In this document: positions 6,109 through 13,757 of the stretch, in pieces
How the letters are laid out: the number at the start of each line of letters is the position of its first letter
How positions within the stretch are numbered: the stretch's first letter is position 1
From: Bacillota bacterium
GTDB taxonomy: Bacteria > Bacillota > Clostridia > Christensenellales > CAG-138
Reading direction: 5' to 3'
DNA length: 20,175 nt
Assembly (NCBI GenBank): GCA_023399275.1
Contig: JAEWQH010000107.1
Span: 1-20,175, forward strand
The notes under the pieces: model-generated
Database searches by the model: none
The model's input: the letters and a program-made list of their open reading frames with translations, nothing else
Told to the model about the DNA's origin: nothing
Translations under genes and position numbers: made by a program

Positions 6109-6138
6109 ATTTTATCACAATGCGCGCCCGCGCCACAA
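6109..6138 (-). promoter_or_regulatory. Candidate promoter of the amidohydrolase-queT unit
   Basis: Minus strand: TTGTGG (-35, 6133-6138), 18-bp spacer, TAAAAT (-10, 6109-6114) with an extended -10 TGA. It would produce a leader of about 130 nt that runs antisense through the ecf promoter at 6029-6057, so the divergent units have overlapping transcription. Confidence 0.5.
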
Positions 6139-6156
6139 GAACGCCGCGCATTCTTG
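6119..6156 (+). promoter_or_regulatory. Mutually exclusive hairpins in the ecfA1 leader
   Basis: Two perfect stems compete: AATGCGCG (6119-6126) with CGCGCATT (6145-6152), and CAAGAA (6136-6141) with TTCTTG (6151-6156). They share bases 6151-6152, and the second arm ends only six bases before the AGGAG ribosome binding site (6162-6166). Such an arrangement could regulate translation, but the sequence matches no riboswitch class I recognise. Confidence 0.3.
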
Positions 6157-6173
6157 CAGACAGGAGCCTTGCC

Positions 6174-7019
6174 ATGCCCCCGAACGCGCTCATCGAAATC
6201 GTCAACGTCGGGTTTCAATACACGGGCGCGGAGAAAGCCGCGCTCAAAAACATCAGCCTCTCTATCCGGCGGGGCGAGATCGTCGCCATCGTCGGCCACA
6301 ACGGCTCAGGTAAGAGCACGCTGTGCAAGATGCTCAACGCGCTCTTGCTACCCGCCGAGGGAAGCGTCACCGTAGACGGGCTGAACACGCGCGAGGAGAA
6401 AAACCTGCTGGAGATCCGCCGCCGCGTAGGGATGGTCTTTCAAAACCCGGACAATCAGCTCGTGACCACCATCGTGGAGGAGGACGTCGGCTTCGGGCCG
6501 GAAAACCTCGGCGTGCCTCCCGCCGAGATTCGCGCGCGCGTGGACGCCGCGCTGCGCGAGGTGGAGATGAGCGCCTATGCCGATAAGGCGAGCCACGCCC
6601 TCTCCGGCGGGCAAAAGCAGCGCATCGCCATCGCCGGCCTGCTCGCCATGCAGCCTGAGGTGCTCGTGCTGGATGAAGCCACTGCCATGCTCGACCCGCG
6701 CGGACGCGAAGAGGTGCTCTCCACCGTGCGCAAGCTCAACCGCACGCGCGGGATGACCGTCGTGATGATTACGCAGTTCATGGAGGAGGCGCTTGGCGCA
6801 GATCGCGTCTTTGTGCTCTCCGAGGGGCGGCTCATGATGGAAGGCACGCCGAAGGAGGTATTCAACGAGCGCACGCTGCTCGAGGAAAGCCGGCTCGACG
6901 CGCCCGCATTCGTCAAGCTGCGGGATGAACTGATCGCCGCGGGGATGCCGATCTCGCACGACGCCATGACCTGCGACGCTCTGGCGGAAGAGCTCTGCGG
7001 CGTGCTCGGCGCTTCGTAA
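6174..7019 (+). CDS. ecfA1: ECF transporter ATP-binding subunit EcfA1
   Basis: A 281-residue ABC ATPase, one of two forming the energising module of group-II ECF vitamin transporters at the inner face of the membrane. Visible motifs: Walker A GHNGSGKS (residues 41-48), Q-loop Gln90 in MVFQNPDNQ, signature LSGGQ (143-147) and Walker B VLVLDE with catalytic Glu168. The switch position, normally His in ITH, is Gln201 (VVMITQFMEE; codon CAG). EcfA2 keeps its His, so the pair may hydrolyse ATP asymmetrically. I prefer the ATG at 6174 over the upstream in-frame ATG at 6120 because AGGAG lies seven bases before it and the added residues are not family-like. It is first in an operon with ecfA2, ecfT, truA and tadA. 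Confidence 0.93.
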   Translation: MPPNALIEIVNVGFQYTGAEKAALKNISLSIRRGEIVAIVGHNGSGKSTLCKMLNALLLPAEGSVTVDGLNTREEKNLLEIRRRVGMVFQNPDNQLVTTIVEEDVGFGPENLGVPPAEIRARVDAALREVEMSAYADKASHALSGGQKQRIAIAGLLAMQPEVLVLDEATAMLDPRGREEVLSTVRKLNRTRGMTVVMITQFMEEALGADRVFVLSEGRLMMEGTPKEVFNERTLLEESRLDAPAFVKLRDELIAAGMPISHDAMTCDALAEELCGVLGAS

Positions 7020-7062
7020 CCAAAGCCAATGCAAGTTTTTTGTACCCGACAGGAAAGACGAT

Positions 7063-7917
7063 ATGCCGATTGAAATCACACAACTCAGCCATACCTACCT
7101 GCCCGGCAGCGCGCTGGCCTACCCCGCGCTCAGCGGCATCTCGCTGACGATTGCCGACGGGGAGTTCCTCGGCGTCATCGGCCACACCGGCTCCGGCAAG
7201 AGCACGCTGATTCAGCACCTCAACGGGCTGCTGCTTCCCACGGACGGCAGCGTACTGGTGGATGGATTGGATACGCGCGAAAAAAAGCTGCGCAAGCAGA
7301 TCCGTTCGCTTGTAGGGATGGTGTTTCAATACCCAGAGTACCAGCTCTTTGAGGAGACCGTCGCGCGGGATATCGCATTCGGCCCGAAGAACATGGGGCT
7401 CGACGAGGCTGAGGTCGACGCGCGCGTCAGCAGCGCGCTGGAGCTCGTAGGACTGCCGCCCGCGGAATTTGCCGAAAAATCACCCTTTGAACTCTCCGGC
7501 GGGGAAAAGCGGCGCGCAGCGCTGGCGGGCATCCTCGCCATGCGCCCGAAGTACCTCGTGCTGGACGAGCCCATGGCCGGCCTCGATCCCCGCGGAAGGC
7601 GGGAGATTCTCTCGCTGATCGAGTCGCTGCGGCGCGATCTGGGCACCGGCATCGTGATGGTCTCCCACTCGATGGACGACGTAGCGATGTATGCCGACCG
7701 CATCGCGGTGCTCGACAAAGGCGCGCTGTATCTGGCGGACACGCCGGACGCCGTTTTTTCACACAGCGCGGCGTTGCTGGAGATGGGGCTGAACCTGCCG
7801 CAAGCAACGCAGCTTGTGCGGGCGCTGCGCGCGCGCGGCGTTTCCATCGAGCGGGATTATTTTCGCATGGACGAGCTCGCTGCGGATCTGATCGGGAGGT
7901 GGCACCATGAGCGCTAA
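7063..7917 (+). CDS. ecfA2: ECF transporter ATP-binding subunit EcfA2
   Basis: A 284-residue ABC ATPase that pairs with EcfA1 and couples ATP hydrolysis to S-component toppling through EcfT. Motifs are intact: Walker A HTGSGKST (residues 41-48), Q-loop Gln89 in MVFQYPEYQ, signature LSGGE (144-148), Walker B YLVLDE with Glu169, and switch His202 in VMVSHSMDD. The MAGLDPRGR D-loop region is typical of EcfA2. It starts 43 bases after ecfA1 with AGGAAAG upstream and overlaps ecfT by 11 bases, which points to coupled translation. Length is normal for the family. Confidence 0.95.
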   Translation: MPIEITQLSHTYLPGSALAYPALSGISLTIADGEFLGVIGHTGSGKSTLIQHLNGLLLPTDGSVLVDGLDTREKKLRKQIRSLVGMVFQYPEYQLFEETVARDIAFGPKNMGLDEAEVDARVSSALELVGLPPAEFAEKSPFELSGGEKRRAALAGILAMRPKYLVLDEPMAGLDPRGRREILSLIESLRRDLGTGIVMVSHSMDDVAMYADRIAVLDKGALYLADTPDAVFSHSAALLEMGLNLPQATQLVRALRARGVSIERDYFRMDELAADLIGRWHHER

Positions 7918-8713
7918 CATCTCCCTCGGCCAGTTTCTGCCGGGAGACAGCGTCGTCCACCGTCTCGACCCGCGCACCAAGATCTTGCTGATGGTGGTCT
8001 ATATCATCGTGGTGTTCATGGTCAAGACGCTGCCTGTTTTCCTGTTGCCGGCGCTGCTGCTCGTCGCCATCTTTGCGTTTGCGCAGGTGCCGGCCACCTA
8101 TTTTTTCTCCGCGCTCAAGCCGATGAAGTGGCTGCTGGTGTTCATGTTTGTCATCAACATCTTCGCCACGCAGGGCAAGACGGTCTGGTTCGAATGGAAG
8201 TTTATCCGGCTCACGCAGGAGGCATTTGAGCAGGCGGTATTCATCACGCTGCGGCTCGTGCTGCTCGTGGCCGGCACCTCCATCCTGACGCTGACCACCT
8301 CGCCAATCGCGCTGACGGACGGTCTTGAAAAGCTCATGGCGCCGCTGAGGAAACTACGTTTTCCCGCGCACGAGCTGGCCATGATGATGACCATCGCGCT
8401 GCGCTTCATCCCAACGCTGCTGGAGGAGACCGATCGCATCCAGAAGGCGCAGATGGCCCGCGGCGCGGACTTTGAAAGCGGCAACATCTTCCAGCGCGCC
8501 AAGAGCATGATCCCCGTGCTGGTGCCTCTGTTCGTCTCTGCATTTCGCCGGGCGGACGAGCTTGCCATGGCGATGGAGAGCCGCTGTTACCACGGCGGCG
8601 AAGGCAGAACGCGCATGCTCGAGCTGCACTTCCATGCGCGCGATCTGATCGCGTCACTGGCGATGCTGGCTGTGCTGGCGGGCATCGTCCTGCTTGAAAG
8701 GCTTCCGCTGTGA
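7907..8713 (+). CDS. ecfT: ECF transporter transmembrane subunit EcfT
   Basis: A 268-residue membrane scaffold that connects the EcfA1/A2 ATPases to interchangeable S components such as QueT, RibU or FolT. It begins with the family's cytoplasmic start (SVVHRLDPRTKI) and has hydrophobic segments at about residues 24-62, 77-94, 115-135 and 242-262. The two coupling-helix motifs that dock into the ATPases are visible as MARGADFESG and MESRCYHGG (A-R-G and S-R-C). Its ATG lies inside the ecfA2 3' end, preceded by GGGAGG. Its TGA overlaps the GTG start of truA. Confidence 0.95.
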   Translation: MSANISLGQFLPGDSVVHRLDPRTKILLMVVYIIVVFMVKTLPVFLLPALLLVAIFAFAQVPATYFFSALKPMKWLLVFMFVINIFATQGKTVWFEWKFIRLTQEAFEQAVFITLRLVLLVAGTSILTLTTSPIALTDGLEKLMAPLRKLRFPAHELAMMMTIALRFIPTLLEETDRIQKAQMARGADFESGNIFQRAKSMIPVLVPLFVSAFRRADELAMAMESRCYHGGEGRTRMLELHFHARDLIASLAMLAVLAGIVLLERLPL

Positions 8714-9483
8714 GCCGCCGCATCCGCCTGATCGTCGCCTACGACGGCACGGATTACGTCGGCTGGCAGCTGCAGGAAAACGGCGTCTCCGTTCAGCAGC
8801 GGCTCAACGAAGCAGCCTGCGCCGTTACCAGCGAGGCCGTCCGGCTCCACGGCTCCGGCCGCACGGACAGCGGCGTGCACGCGCGCGCGCAGGTTGCGCA
8901 TTTTGACACGGATGCACGCATGCCGGCGGATAAGTTCGCCATCGCGCTGAATATGCGCCTGCCGCGGGATATCCGCGTGCTCTTCAGCGAGGAAGCGCCG
9001 GCCGATTTTCACGCGCGCTTTTCGGCGAAGAACAAGACCTACCGCTACACGGTGCAAACCGGGCTGCACGCGGATGTATTCACGCGAAACACCGCGCTGC
9101 ACGTGCACACCCCGCTGGATCTTTCGCGGATGCGGTCCGCCGCGGCGGACGTGCTTGGGGCGCATGATTTCCGGGCGTTTATGAGCGCGGGCTCCACGCT
9201 GCAAAACACCGTGCGCACCGTGACACGGAGCGAATGGACGCAAGAGGGGCGATATCTCTTCTATGAAGTGAGCGCAAACGGTTTTCTTTACAATATGGTC
9301 CGTATTCTGGCGGGGACGCTGCTGGAGATCGGCAGCGGAAAGCTGACGCAGGATGCGATCGCCCGCGCGATATCCAGCGGGCTGCGCTCCGACGCGGGCG
9401 TAACCGCGCCGCCGCACGGGCTATGCCTTCGCCGCGTGCAATACGACGGGTTTGATACCGAAGAGGTGCTGGGGCAAATATGA
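8710..9483 (+). CDS. truA: tRNA pseudouridine(38-40) synthase TruA
   Basis: A 257-residue cytoplasmic enzyme converting uridines 38-40 of the tRNA anticodon arm to pseudouridine. The catalytic aspartate is Asp53 in GSGRTDSGVHA, the family's most conserved motif. Also diagnostic are the YDGTDYVGWQ start, the FHARFSAKNKTYRY segment and the FLYNMVRILAGTLLEIG helix near the C-terminus. It starts at a GTG that overlaps the ecfT stop (GTGA) and ends overlapping the tadA start (ATGA), so it is translationally coupled at both ends. The ecfA1-ecfA2-ecfT-truA order is common in Firmicutes, where rplM-rpsI often follows; here tadA follows instead. Confidence 0.96.
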   Translation: MSRRIRLIVAYDGTDYVGWQLQENGVSVQQRLNEAACAVTSEAVRLHGSGRTDSGVHARAQVAHFDTDARMPADKFAIALNMRLPRDIRVLFSEEAPADFHARFSAKNKTYRYTVQTGLHADVFTRNTALHVHTPLDLSRMRSAAADVLGAHDFRAFMSAGSTLQNTVRTVTRSEWTQEGRYLFYEVSANGFLYNMVRILAGTLLEIGSGKLTQDAIARAISSGLRSDAGVTAPPHGLCLRRVQYDGFDTEEVLGQI

Positions 9484-9932
9484 GCGTGCAACATGAATTT
9501 GAAGCATACATGCAGCTTGCGCTGGAGGAGGCGCATCTGGCGTTCGACGCAGGCGAAGTGCCTGTCGGCGCGGTGCTGGTGCGCGGCAAGGAGATCGTCT
9601 CTCGTGCGCACAACCGCGTGGAGCGCGAACACGACGCAACCCTGCACGCGGAGATGCTCTGCCTGCAAGCCGCGATGGCAAAGCTCGGCCAGCGGCTGAA
9701 CGACTGCACGCTCTACGTCACACTCGAGCCCTGCGCCATGTGCGCCGGCGCATGCATCAACGCCAAACTGGGGCGGATCGTCTTCGGCGCATTCGACGAA
9801 ACGGCCGGCTGCTGCGGCTCGAAGATGGACCTGACCGATAAGTGCTTTTTGCACAGCGTCGAGGTCTGGGGCGGCATTCAAGAGGATGAATGCAAGGCGC
9901 TTTTGACAAGCTTCTTTCAGGCGCTCCGGTGA
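9480..9932 (+). CDS. tadA: tRNA-specific adenosine deaminase TadA
   Basis: A 150-residue zinc deaminase that converts A34 to inosine in tRNA-Arg(ACG), allowing one tRNA to read CGU, CGC and CGA. Zinc and proton-shuttle residues are in place: His56 and Glu58 (HAEML) and the pair Cys85/Cys88 (PCAMC). The following GAFDETAGCCGSKMDL segment is typical of TadA rather than of cytidine or guanine deaminases. It overlaps truA by four bases and its stop codon lies within the operon's terminator hairpin. The substrate tRNA gene is at 3867-3942. Confidence 0.95.
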   Translation: MSVQHEFEAYMQLALEEAHLAFDAGEVPVGAVLVRGKEIVSRAHNRVEREHDATLHAEMLCLQAAMAKLGQRLNDCTLYVTLEPCAMCAGACINAKLGRIVFGAFDETAGCCGSKMDLTDKCFLHSVEVWGGIQEDECKALLTSFFQALR

Positions 9933-9946
9933 CGGGCGCTTTTTTT
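9921..9946 (+). terminator. Rho-independent terminator of the ecf-truA-tadA operon
   Basis: GCGC-(T bulge)-CCG pairs with CGGGCGC around a GTGA loop (9921-9939), followed by seven T residues (9940-9946). The tadA TGA stop lies in the loop, so the hairpin overlaps the coding end. Confidence 0.85.
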
Positions 9947-9951
9947 GTTCT

Positions 9952-9980
9952 TTTTCCCCGCGCGTGGATCATGGTATGAT
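9952..9980 (+). promoter_or_regulatory. Candidate promoter of the PAP2 gene
   Basis: A good -10 (TATGAT, 9975-9980) lies about 40 bases upstream of the ATG at 10019, with a weak -35 (TTTTCC, 9952-9957) at 17 bp. It sits immediately after the tadA terminator. Confidence 0.45.
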
Positions 9981-10018
9981 AGTGTCCGATAGAAACAGGT
10001 CGTTTGGGAGGGATACTT

Positions 10019-10951
10019 ATGGACTTTTTGCGCTTGCTCGAAGGATTGCGCACGCCTTTTTTCGACGCGGTGTTTCAATTCTTCACCTACTTTGGTGAAG
10101 AGACGCTGTTCATGGTCATCGCCATGGCGTTTTACTGGTGCATCGACAAAAAGACCGGCTATCTGCTGCTCTACGTCAGTTTTCTGGGCAACCTTGTCAA
10201 TACGTTTCTCAAGCTGATCTTCCTCGTGCCGCGTCCCTGGGTGCTGGATTCGAACTTCACCATCGTCGAAAGCGCCCGCGCGCAGGCGACGGGCTATTCC
10301 TTCCCCAGCGGACACACGCAGAACGCCGCCGGGATGCTGCTCGGTATCACACGCGCACGAAAGGAGCGCTGGATCCGCATCGTCTGCGTCGCGCTGACGC
10401 TGCTGGTCGCGCTCTCGCGGATGTATCTCGGCGTGCACACGCCGGCGGACGTGCTGGTCTCCCTCGGCGTTGCGCTGCTGCTGGTTCTGGCCGTTTACCC
10501 GCTGCTTGAGCGCGCCTGGAGGAACGCAAAGTGGTTTGCGCCCCTCATTGGCGTGCTGCTGCTCGTAGGCGCCGCACTGATCCTCTACATCGAACTCGTT
10601 CCCATGCCGGCAAACGCGATCGAAGCATTTTCACTCAGCTGCAACGAGTCGGGCTATAAGATGGCCGGCGGCGCGCTCGGGTTTGCCGCAGTGCTTTGGC
10701 TGGAGCGCAAATACATCCGCTTCTCCGAAAAAGCCGTCTGGTGGGCGCAGGTGCTCAAGGTTGCGTTGGGGCTCGGCCTCGTCGTCGCCGTGCGCACGCT
10801 GCTCAAGGCGCCACTACTCAGCCTTTTTGGCGGGCATGACGCCGGCAACGCACTTCGCTATTTTCTGATGGTACTCGTCGGCGGCGCGCTCTGGCCGCTG
10901 ACCTTTCCCTTCTTTTCAAAGCTGGGAAAACGAAACCAAAAAACTGCGTGA
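10019..10951 (+). CDS. PAP2-superfamily membrane phosphatase
   Basis: A 310-residue integral membrane protein with the three-part phosphatidic acid phosphatase type 2 signature: K-x6-R-P at Lys65 to Pro73 (KLIFLVPRP), PSGH at 96-99 and S-R-x5-H-x3-D at 133-144 (SRMYLGVHTPAD). His99 and His140 would be the catalytic pair. Such enzymes remove phosphate from lipid phosphates such as undecaprenyl pyrophosphate or phosphatidate, probably on the outer face. The PAP2 core ends near residue 165; about 145 further residues add four or so hydrophobic helices, longer than BcrC-type enzymes. I choose the ATG at 10019, with GGGAGGG seven bases before it, over an in-frame TTG at 10004. The gene appears monocistronic. 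Confidence 0.9.
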   Translation: MDFLRLLEGLRTPFFDAVFQFFTYFGEETLFMVIAMAFYWCIDKKTGYLLLYVSFLGNLVNTFLKLIFLVPRPWVLDSNFTIVESARAQATGYSFPSGHTQNAAGMLLGITRARKERWIRIVCVALTLLVALSRMYLGVHTPADVLVSLGVALLLVLAVYPLLERAWRNAKWFAPLIGVLLLVGAALILYIELVPMPANAIEAFSLSCNESGYKMAGGALGFAAVLWLERKYIRFSEKAVWWAQVLKVALGLGLVVAVRTLLKAPLLSLFGGHDAGNALRYFLMVLVGGALWPLTFPFFSKLGKRNQKTA

Positions 10952-10981
10952 GCATGCTGAAGGCGGCATGCAAAACGCAGT
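10938..10981 (-). terminator. Terminator of the YfcC transporter-kinase unit
   Basis: On the minus strand ACTGCG (10976-10981) pairs with CGCAGT (10943-10948). Inside it, two copies of the palindrome GCATGC pair with each other, and a T tract follows (the A run at 10938-10943). It lies 27 bases after the kinase stop and overlaps the last codons of the convergent PAP2 gene. A second small AAAAACGTTTTT palindrome is at about 10988-10999. Confidence 0.7.
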
Positions 10982-11008
10982 ACCCTGTAAAAACGTTTTT
11001 GGGCGGGT

Positions 11009-12106
11009 TTAGTGAAGCACCGCGCGTAAAACCAGCGCAAGGATGAGCGACGCGGCTGCGACAGCGCCATAGATCAGCCAGATCTTTTTTCGAAACTTCA
11101 GCTCCCTGCGCGCTTTTTCCGCGTCCGGCTGCGCTTCGGATGCCACGCGCTCCATCGCCTCCAGCACGCGCTCAAAGGCGGAGGGACGCGCCGGAACGCC
11201 TGCAGCGCCCTCGTTTTTCGCCGCCGTTTTTTGCAGTACAACGGCGGCGTTTGCCGCGTCTTCCTCCGATACATAGAGGGGACGCGCGCCGATCTCCACG
11301 CATGCAAGCGCATGGCGGTAGTCGAAGACGCTCGCCACACGCCGGCTGCCCGCAAGATCGGTCATCTGCCAAAGGAACGAAAAGAACTGCGGCGGGATGT
11401 TCGCGTGCGGCTGCAACCCATCGCCAAAGATGGCAATCCCGGTCATCGCCTCATACAGCGTCCGGGCGATGGCGGAAAGATCGATCCACGGCTCGCCGTC
11501 GTCCACCTCGCGCCGCGCGCGCAGGCCGGCCTTTGCCGCACCGAAGTCAATGAGCTTCACCGTACCATCCGTGCAGAGGAAGATTGAGCGGGCATTGATG
11601 TCGTAGTGCAGCGAGTTCAGGCTGTGTACAACCAGCAGCGCATCCGCAAGAGAGGCCGCAATATACATCGCCTCCTCGGGATAAAGCCTGCGCCGCCGCA
11701 CCTGCAGATACCGCTCCAGCGTAACGCCGCTAAGCCGCTCCATAGCCGCGTAGGACGTGCCGTTTTCGAAGAACGCCGCGTGGACGCTCACGAGGTTTTC
11801 GCTGCCCTTGGCATCCGTCAGCGCCAGATGCTGGCGGTAAAACATCTCGCTGCCCAGAAAGAACAGCGCGCCACCCGCGCTGTTCTTCGGCATGAGCGCG
11901 CTTCCCCGCTCCGCGCGCCGCACCAGCGCATAAGGGAAAAACTCCTTCAGCGCAACGTGCGCGCCCGTCCGCTCATCCCGCGCGGCGTAGGTGATCCCAT
12001 ATGTACCGCGCCCCAGCACTCCGTCTATGGCATAACGCTTGTGCAGCAGCGTTCCGGCAGGCAGCAGCTCCGCTGGTTCCAGTTCCTCCGGCAAGCATTG
12101 GGTCAT
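11009..12106 (-). CDS. Tail-anchored Ser/Thr protein kinase-like protein with an altered catalytic loop (possible pseudokinase)
   Basis: A 365-residue eukaryotic-type (Hanks) kinase fold followed by one membrane helix. Seen: glycine loop GRGTYG (residues 32-37), ATP-anchoring Lys54 (VALKEFFP), likely alpha-C Glu87 and DFG at 187-189 (LIDFGAAK). The catalytic loop reads HYDINARSIF (167-176), where H-R-D-x-K/S-P-x-N is usual. The base Asp169 remains, but the lysine position is Asn171 and the metal-binding Asn position is Ser174. A linker (about 265-335) leads to a single C-terminal helix (about 344-362) with almost nothing beyond it, so there is no extracellular sensor. I choose the ATG at 12106 (GGGGAAGGG upstream); in-frame starts exist at 12136 and 12178. 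It follows the YfcC-like transporter by 49 bases and is probably cotranscribed with it. Confidence 0.82.
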   Translation of the reverse strand: MTQCLPEELEPAELLPAGTLLHKRYAIDGVLGRGTYGITYAARDERTGAHVALKEFFPYALVRRAERGSALMPKNSAGGALFFLGSEMFYRQHLALTDAKGSENLVSVHAAFFENGTSYAAMERLSGVTLERYLQVRRRRLYPEEAMYIAASLADALLVVHSLNSLHYDINARSIFLCTDGTVKLIDFGAAKAGLRARREVDDGEPWIDLSAIARTLYEAMTGIAIFGDGLQPHANIPPQFFSFLWQMTDLAGSRRVASVFDYRHALACVEIGARPLYVSEEDAANAAVVLQKTAAKNEGAAGVPARPSAFERVLEAMERVASEAQPDAEKARRELKFRKKIWLIYGAVAAASLILALVLRAVLH

Positions 12107-12155
12107 GTTTCGCTGCCCTTCCCCTCTCCGCATCATCTCTTCGCCGTGGGACCGA

Positions 12156-13589
12156 TCAGTAGCCAATCGCGTTTGCAAACAGCAGCAGGCCGCTCGTCAG
12201 CGCGAGCACCGCAAGCTGAATCTTGGCGCTCCACCGAAACCACTTGCCGTAGCCGATGCCGACGATGCCGAGCGAGATGAGCAGCACCGGATTGGTCGGA
12301 TAGAACACATTGGAAAATCCGTCGCCAAAGGCATACGCCAGCACGGCAATCTGCCGCGAGATGCCCGAAAGATCGGCAATCGGCGCGATCAGCGGCATCA
12401 GCAGAAACGCTTTTGCCGAGCCACTCGAGATAAACAGCTCCAGCACGAGCGCCAGCGCATAGATCAGCAGCACAACGGCGCCGCTCGGCGCGTTTTGCGT
12501 CAGTTGCACGGTTTTGTAGAGGACGGTGTCGAGTATCTTTGACTCCACCATGGTATAGCGGATGGAGTTCGCCATCAAAATCAGCAGCACGGCGGGCAGG
12601 ATATCGACCATGCCCTTGCCAAACGATTTAAGGTAGGCGCGCAGCCCCATGCCCGATACGAGGGAGGACAGCGTGCCCGCAACGAGGAAGATCACCGCGA
12701 TGAGCGGCATGATGATATCCTGCAAAAACGGTATGAAGCTGGAGCAGAGGATCAGCAGGATCCCGGCGCCCAGCACGGCGGTAAACCTGAGCAAAGCGCG
12801 ATCCTTCCGCTTCTGCTGCACATAATCCAGCCGGAGCGACGCCCAGCGCGCGGACATGGCAGGGTCGTAGATCATGCTGCGCGCCGGGTCGCGCTCGATG
12901 CGCTTTGCATAGGGAACGAGGAAAGCGACCAGCAGCCCGTAGATCAGGACAAACGTGATCAGCCGCATCCAGATGCCGGAGAACATCGGCAGCCCCACAA
13001 GCTCCTGCGCAACGCCGACCGTGAAGGGGTTGACCACACCCGTGCTGAAGCCAAAGCCGACGGCAAGCAGGCTCATGCCGAGGCCGACAAGCGCGTCCCA
13101 CCCCAGCGAGTAGGCCAGCGCGACCGCGATCGGCACCAAGGGCACGCATTCTTCAAACGAGCCGACGAATGCACCAAGGCCCATGAAAAACAGCGAGACG
13201 AGCAGCAGCAGGCGGTATTTTTTCGCCTCAAACATGCGGTAGACGCGGTTAAACATATACGAAAGCACGCCGCATTCATCCATCGCGTGGAACGCGCCGC
13301 CGATGACGAACAGAAACGCGATGATGGCCAGAAGCGTGCCCGCGCCGCTCGCGCCGAGCGCAAGAAACGGCGAAAGCAGCCATTTCCAGAGCGGCAGCCC
13401 GCCATCCACACTGCGATATGTTCCCGCGACGATGGACTCCTGCCCGTCCGTCACCACGCGCTGGTATTCCCCTGCCGGCAGCACAAACGTCAGCGCATAG
13501 GTCAGCGCCATGAGCAAAAAGAGTATGACGAGCGCCGCAATGAATGAGCGCGTGCCGATGTTGAAGACCCGCTTCGATTGATTCTCCAT
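12156..13589 (-). CDS. YfcC-family (DcuC-like superfamily) membrane transporter
   Basis: A 477-residue transporter with roughly 11-13 hydrophobic segments. The order of features matches YfcC-type proteins related to DcuC and ArcD-like carriers: an N-terminal helix ending in FVLPAGEYQR, the GGAFHAMDECGVL segment, GSFEECVPLVPIAVALA, a re-entrant-like GFGFSTGVVNPFTVGVAQ, and late GSAKAFLLMPLIAPIADL plus FSNVFYPTNPVLL. The family is thought to move carboxylates or basic amino acids (arginine/ornithine, C4-dicarboxylates); the substrate here is unknown. I start it at the ATG at 13589, with GGGAGG just upstream, rather than the in-frame codon at 13670, which adds a non-hydrophobic leader. An extended -10 is at 13639-13647. 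The kinase-like gene follows. Confidence 0.88.
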   Translation of the reverse strand: MENQSKRVFNIGTRSFIAALVILFLLMALTYALTFVLPAGEYQRVVTDGQESIVAGTYRSVDGGLPLWKWLLSPFLALGASGAGTLLAIIAFLFVIGGAFHAMDECGVLSYMFNRVYRMFEAKKYRLLLLVSLFFMGLGAFVGSFEECVPLVPIAVALAYSLGWDALVGLGMSLLAVGFGFSTGVVNPFTVGVAQELVGLPMFSGIWMRLITFVLIYGLLVAFLVPYAKRIERDPARSMIYDPAMSARWASLRLDYVQQKRKDRALLRFTAVLGAGILLILCSSFIPFLQDIIMPLIAVIFLVAGTLSSLVSGMGLRAYLKSFGKGMVDILPAVLLILMANSIRYTMVESKILDTVLYKTVQLTQNAPSGAVVLLIYALALVLELFISSGSAKAFLLMPLIAPIADLSGISRQIAVLAYAFGDGFSNVFYPTNPVLLISLGIVGIGYGKWFRWSAKIQLAVLALTSGLLLFANAIGY

Positions 13590-13638
13590 GTTTCCCTCCC
13601 GCGATCCGAACCGTACCTTTTGAAAAATGCTTTCGGTC

Positions 13639-13647
13639 AGTATACCA
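13639..13647 (-). promoter_or_regulatory. Extended -10 promoter element for the YfcC-like gene
   Basis: Minus strand TGGTATACT: a TG-N extension with a good TATACT -10, about 50 bases upstream of the ATG at 13589. No good -35 is found at the right distance, which suggests dependence on the extended element or an activator. Confidence 0.5.
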
Positions 13648-13709
13648 TAGCCTCCCGCTTCGCGCACCATTTTTCGCAGGAGTCAAGGCGCCTTCGCCGC
13701 ATACAGGCG

Positions 13710-13738
13710 TTGCAATCGCGCTGAATTTTGCTTATAAT
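13710..13738 (+). promoter_or_regulatory. Near-consensus promoter of the riboswitch-ATPase unit
   Basis: TTGCAA (-35, 13710-13715), exactly 17 bp, then perfect TATAAT (-10, 13733-13738). Transcription should begin near 13745, about 13 nt before the first riboswitch stem. Control is therefore likely exerted after initiation. Confidence 0.88.
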
Positions 13739-13757
13739 GAGGATGCAATGATATCAC

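Noticed and set aside
5107..6375. Long plus-strand ORF (422 codons) opposite the amidohydrolase gene
   Set aside because: It is antisense to a complete, motif-rich deaminase gene; its translation is rich in Arg/His/Ala without motifs, as expected from high-GC shadow frames.
8587..9417. Minus-strand ORF (276 codons) opposite ecfT/truA
   Set aside because: Antisense to two certain genes that overlap by four bases; no motif or start signal.
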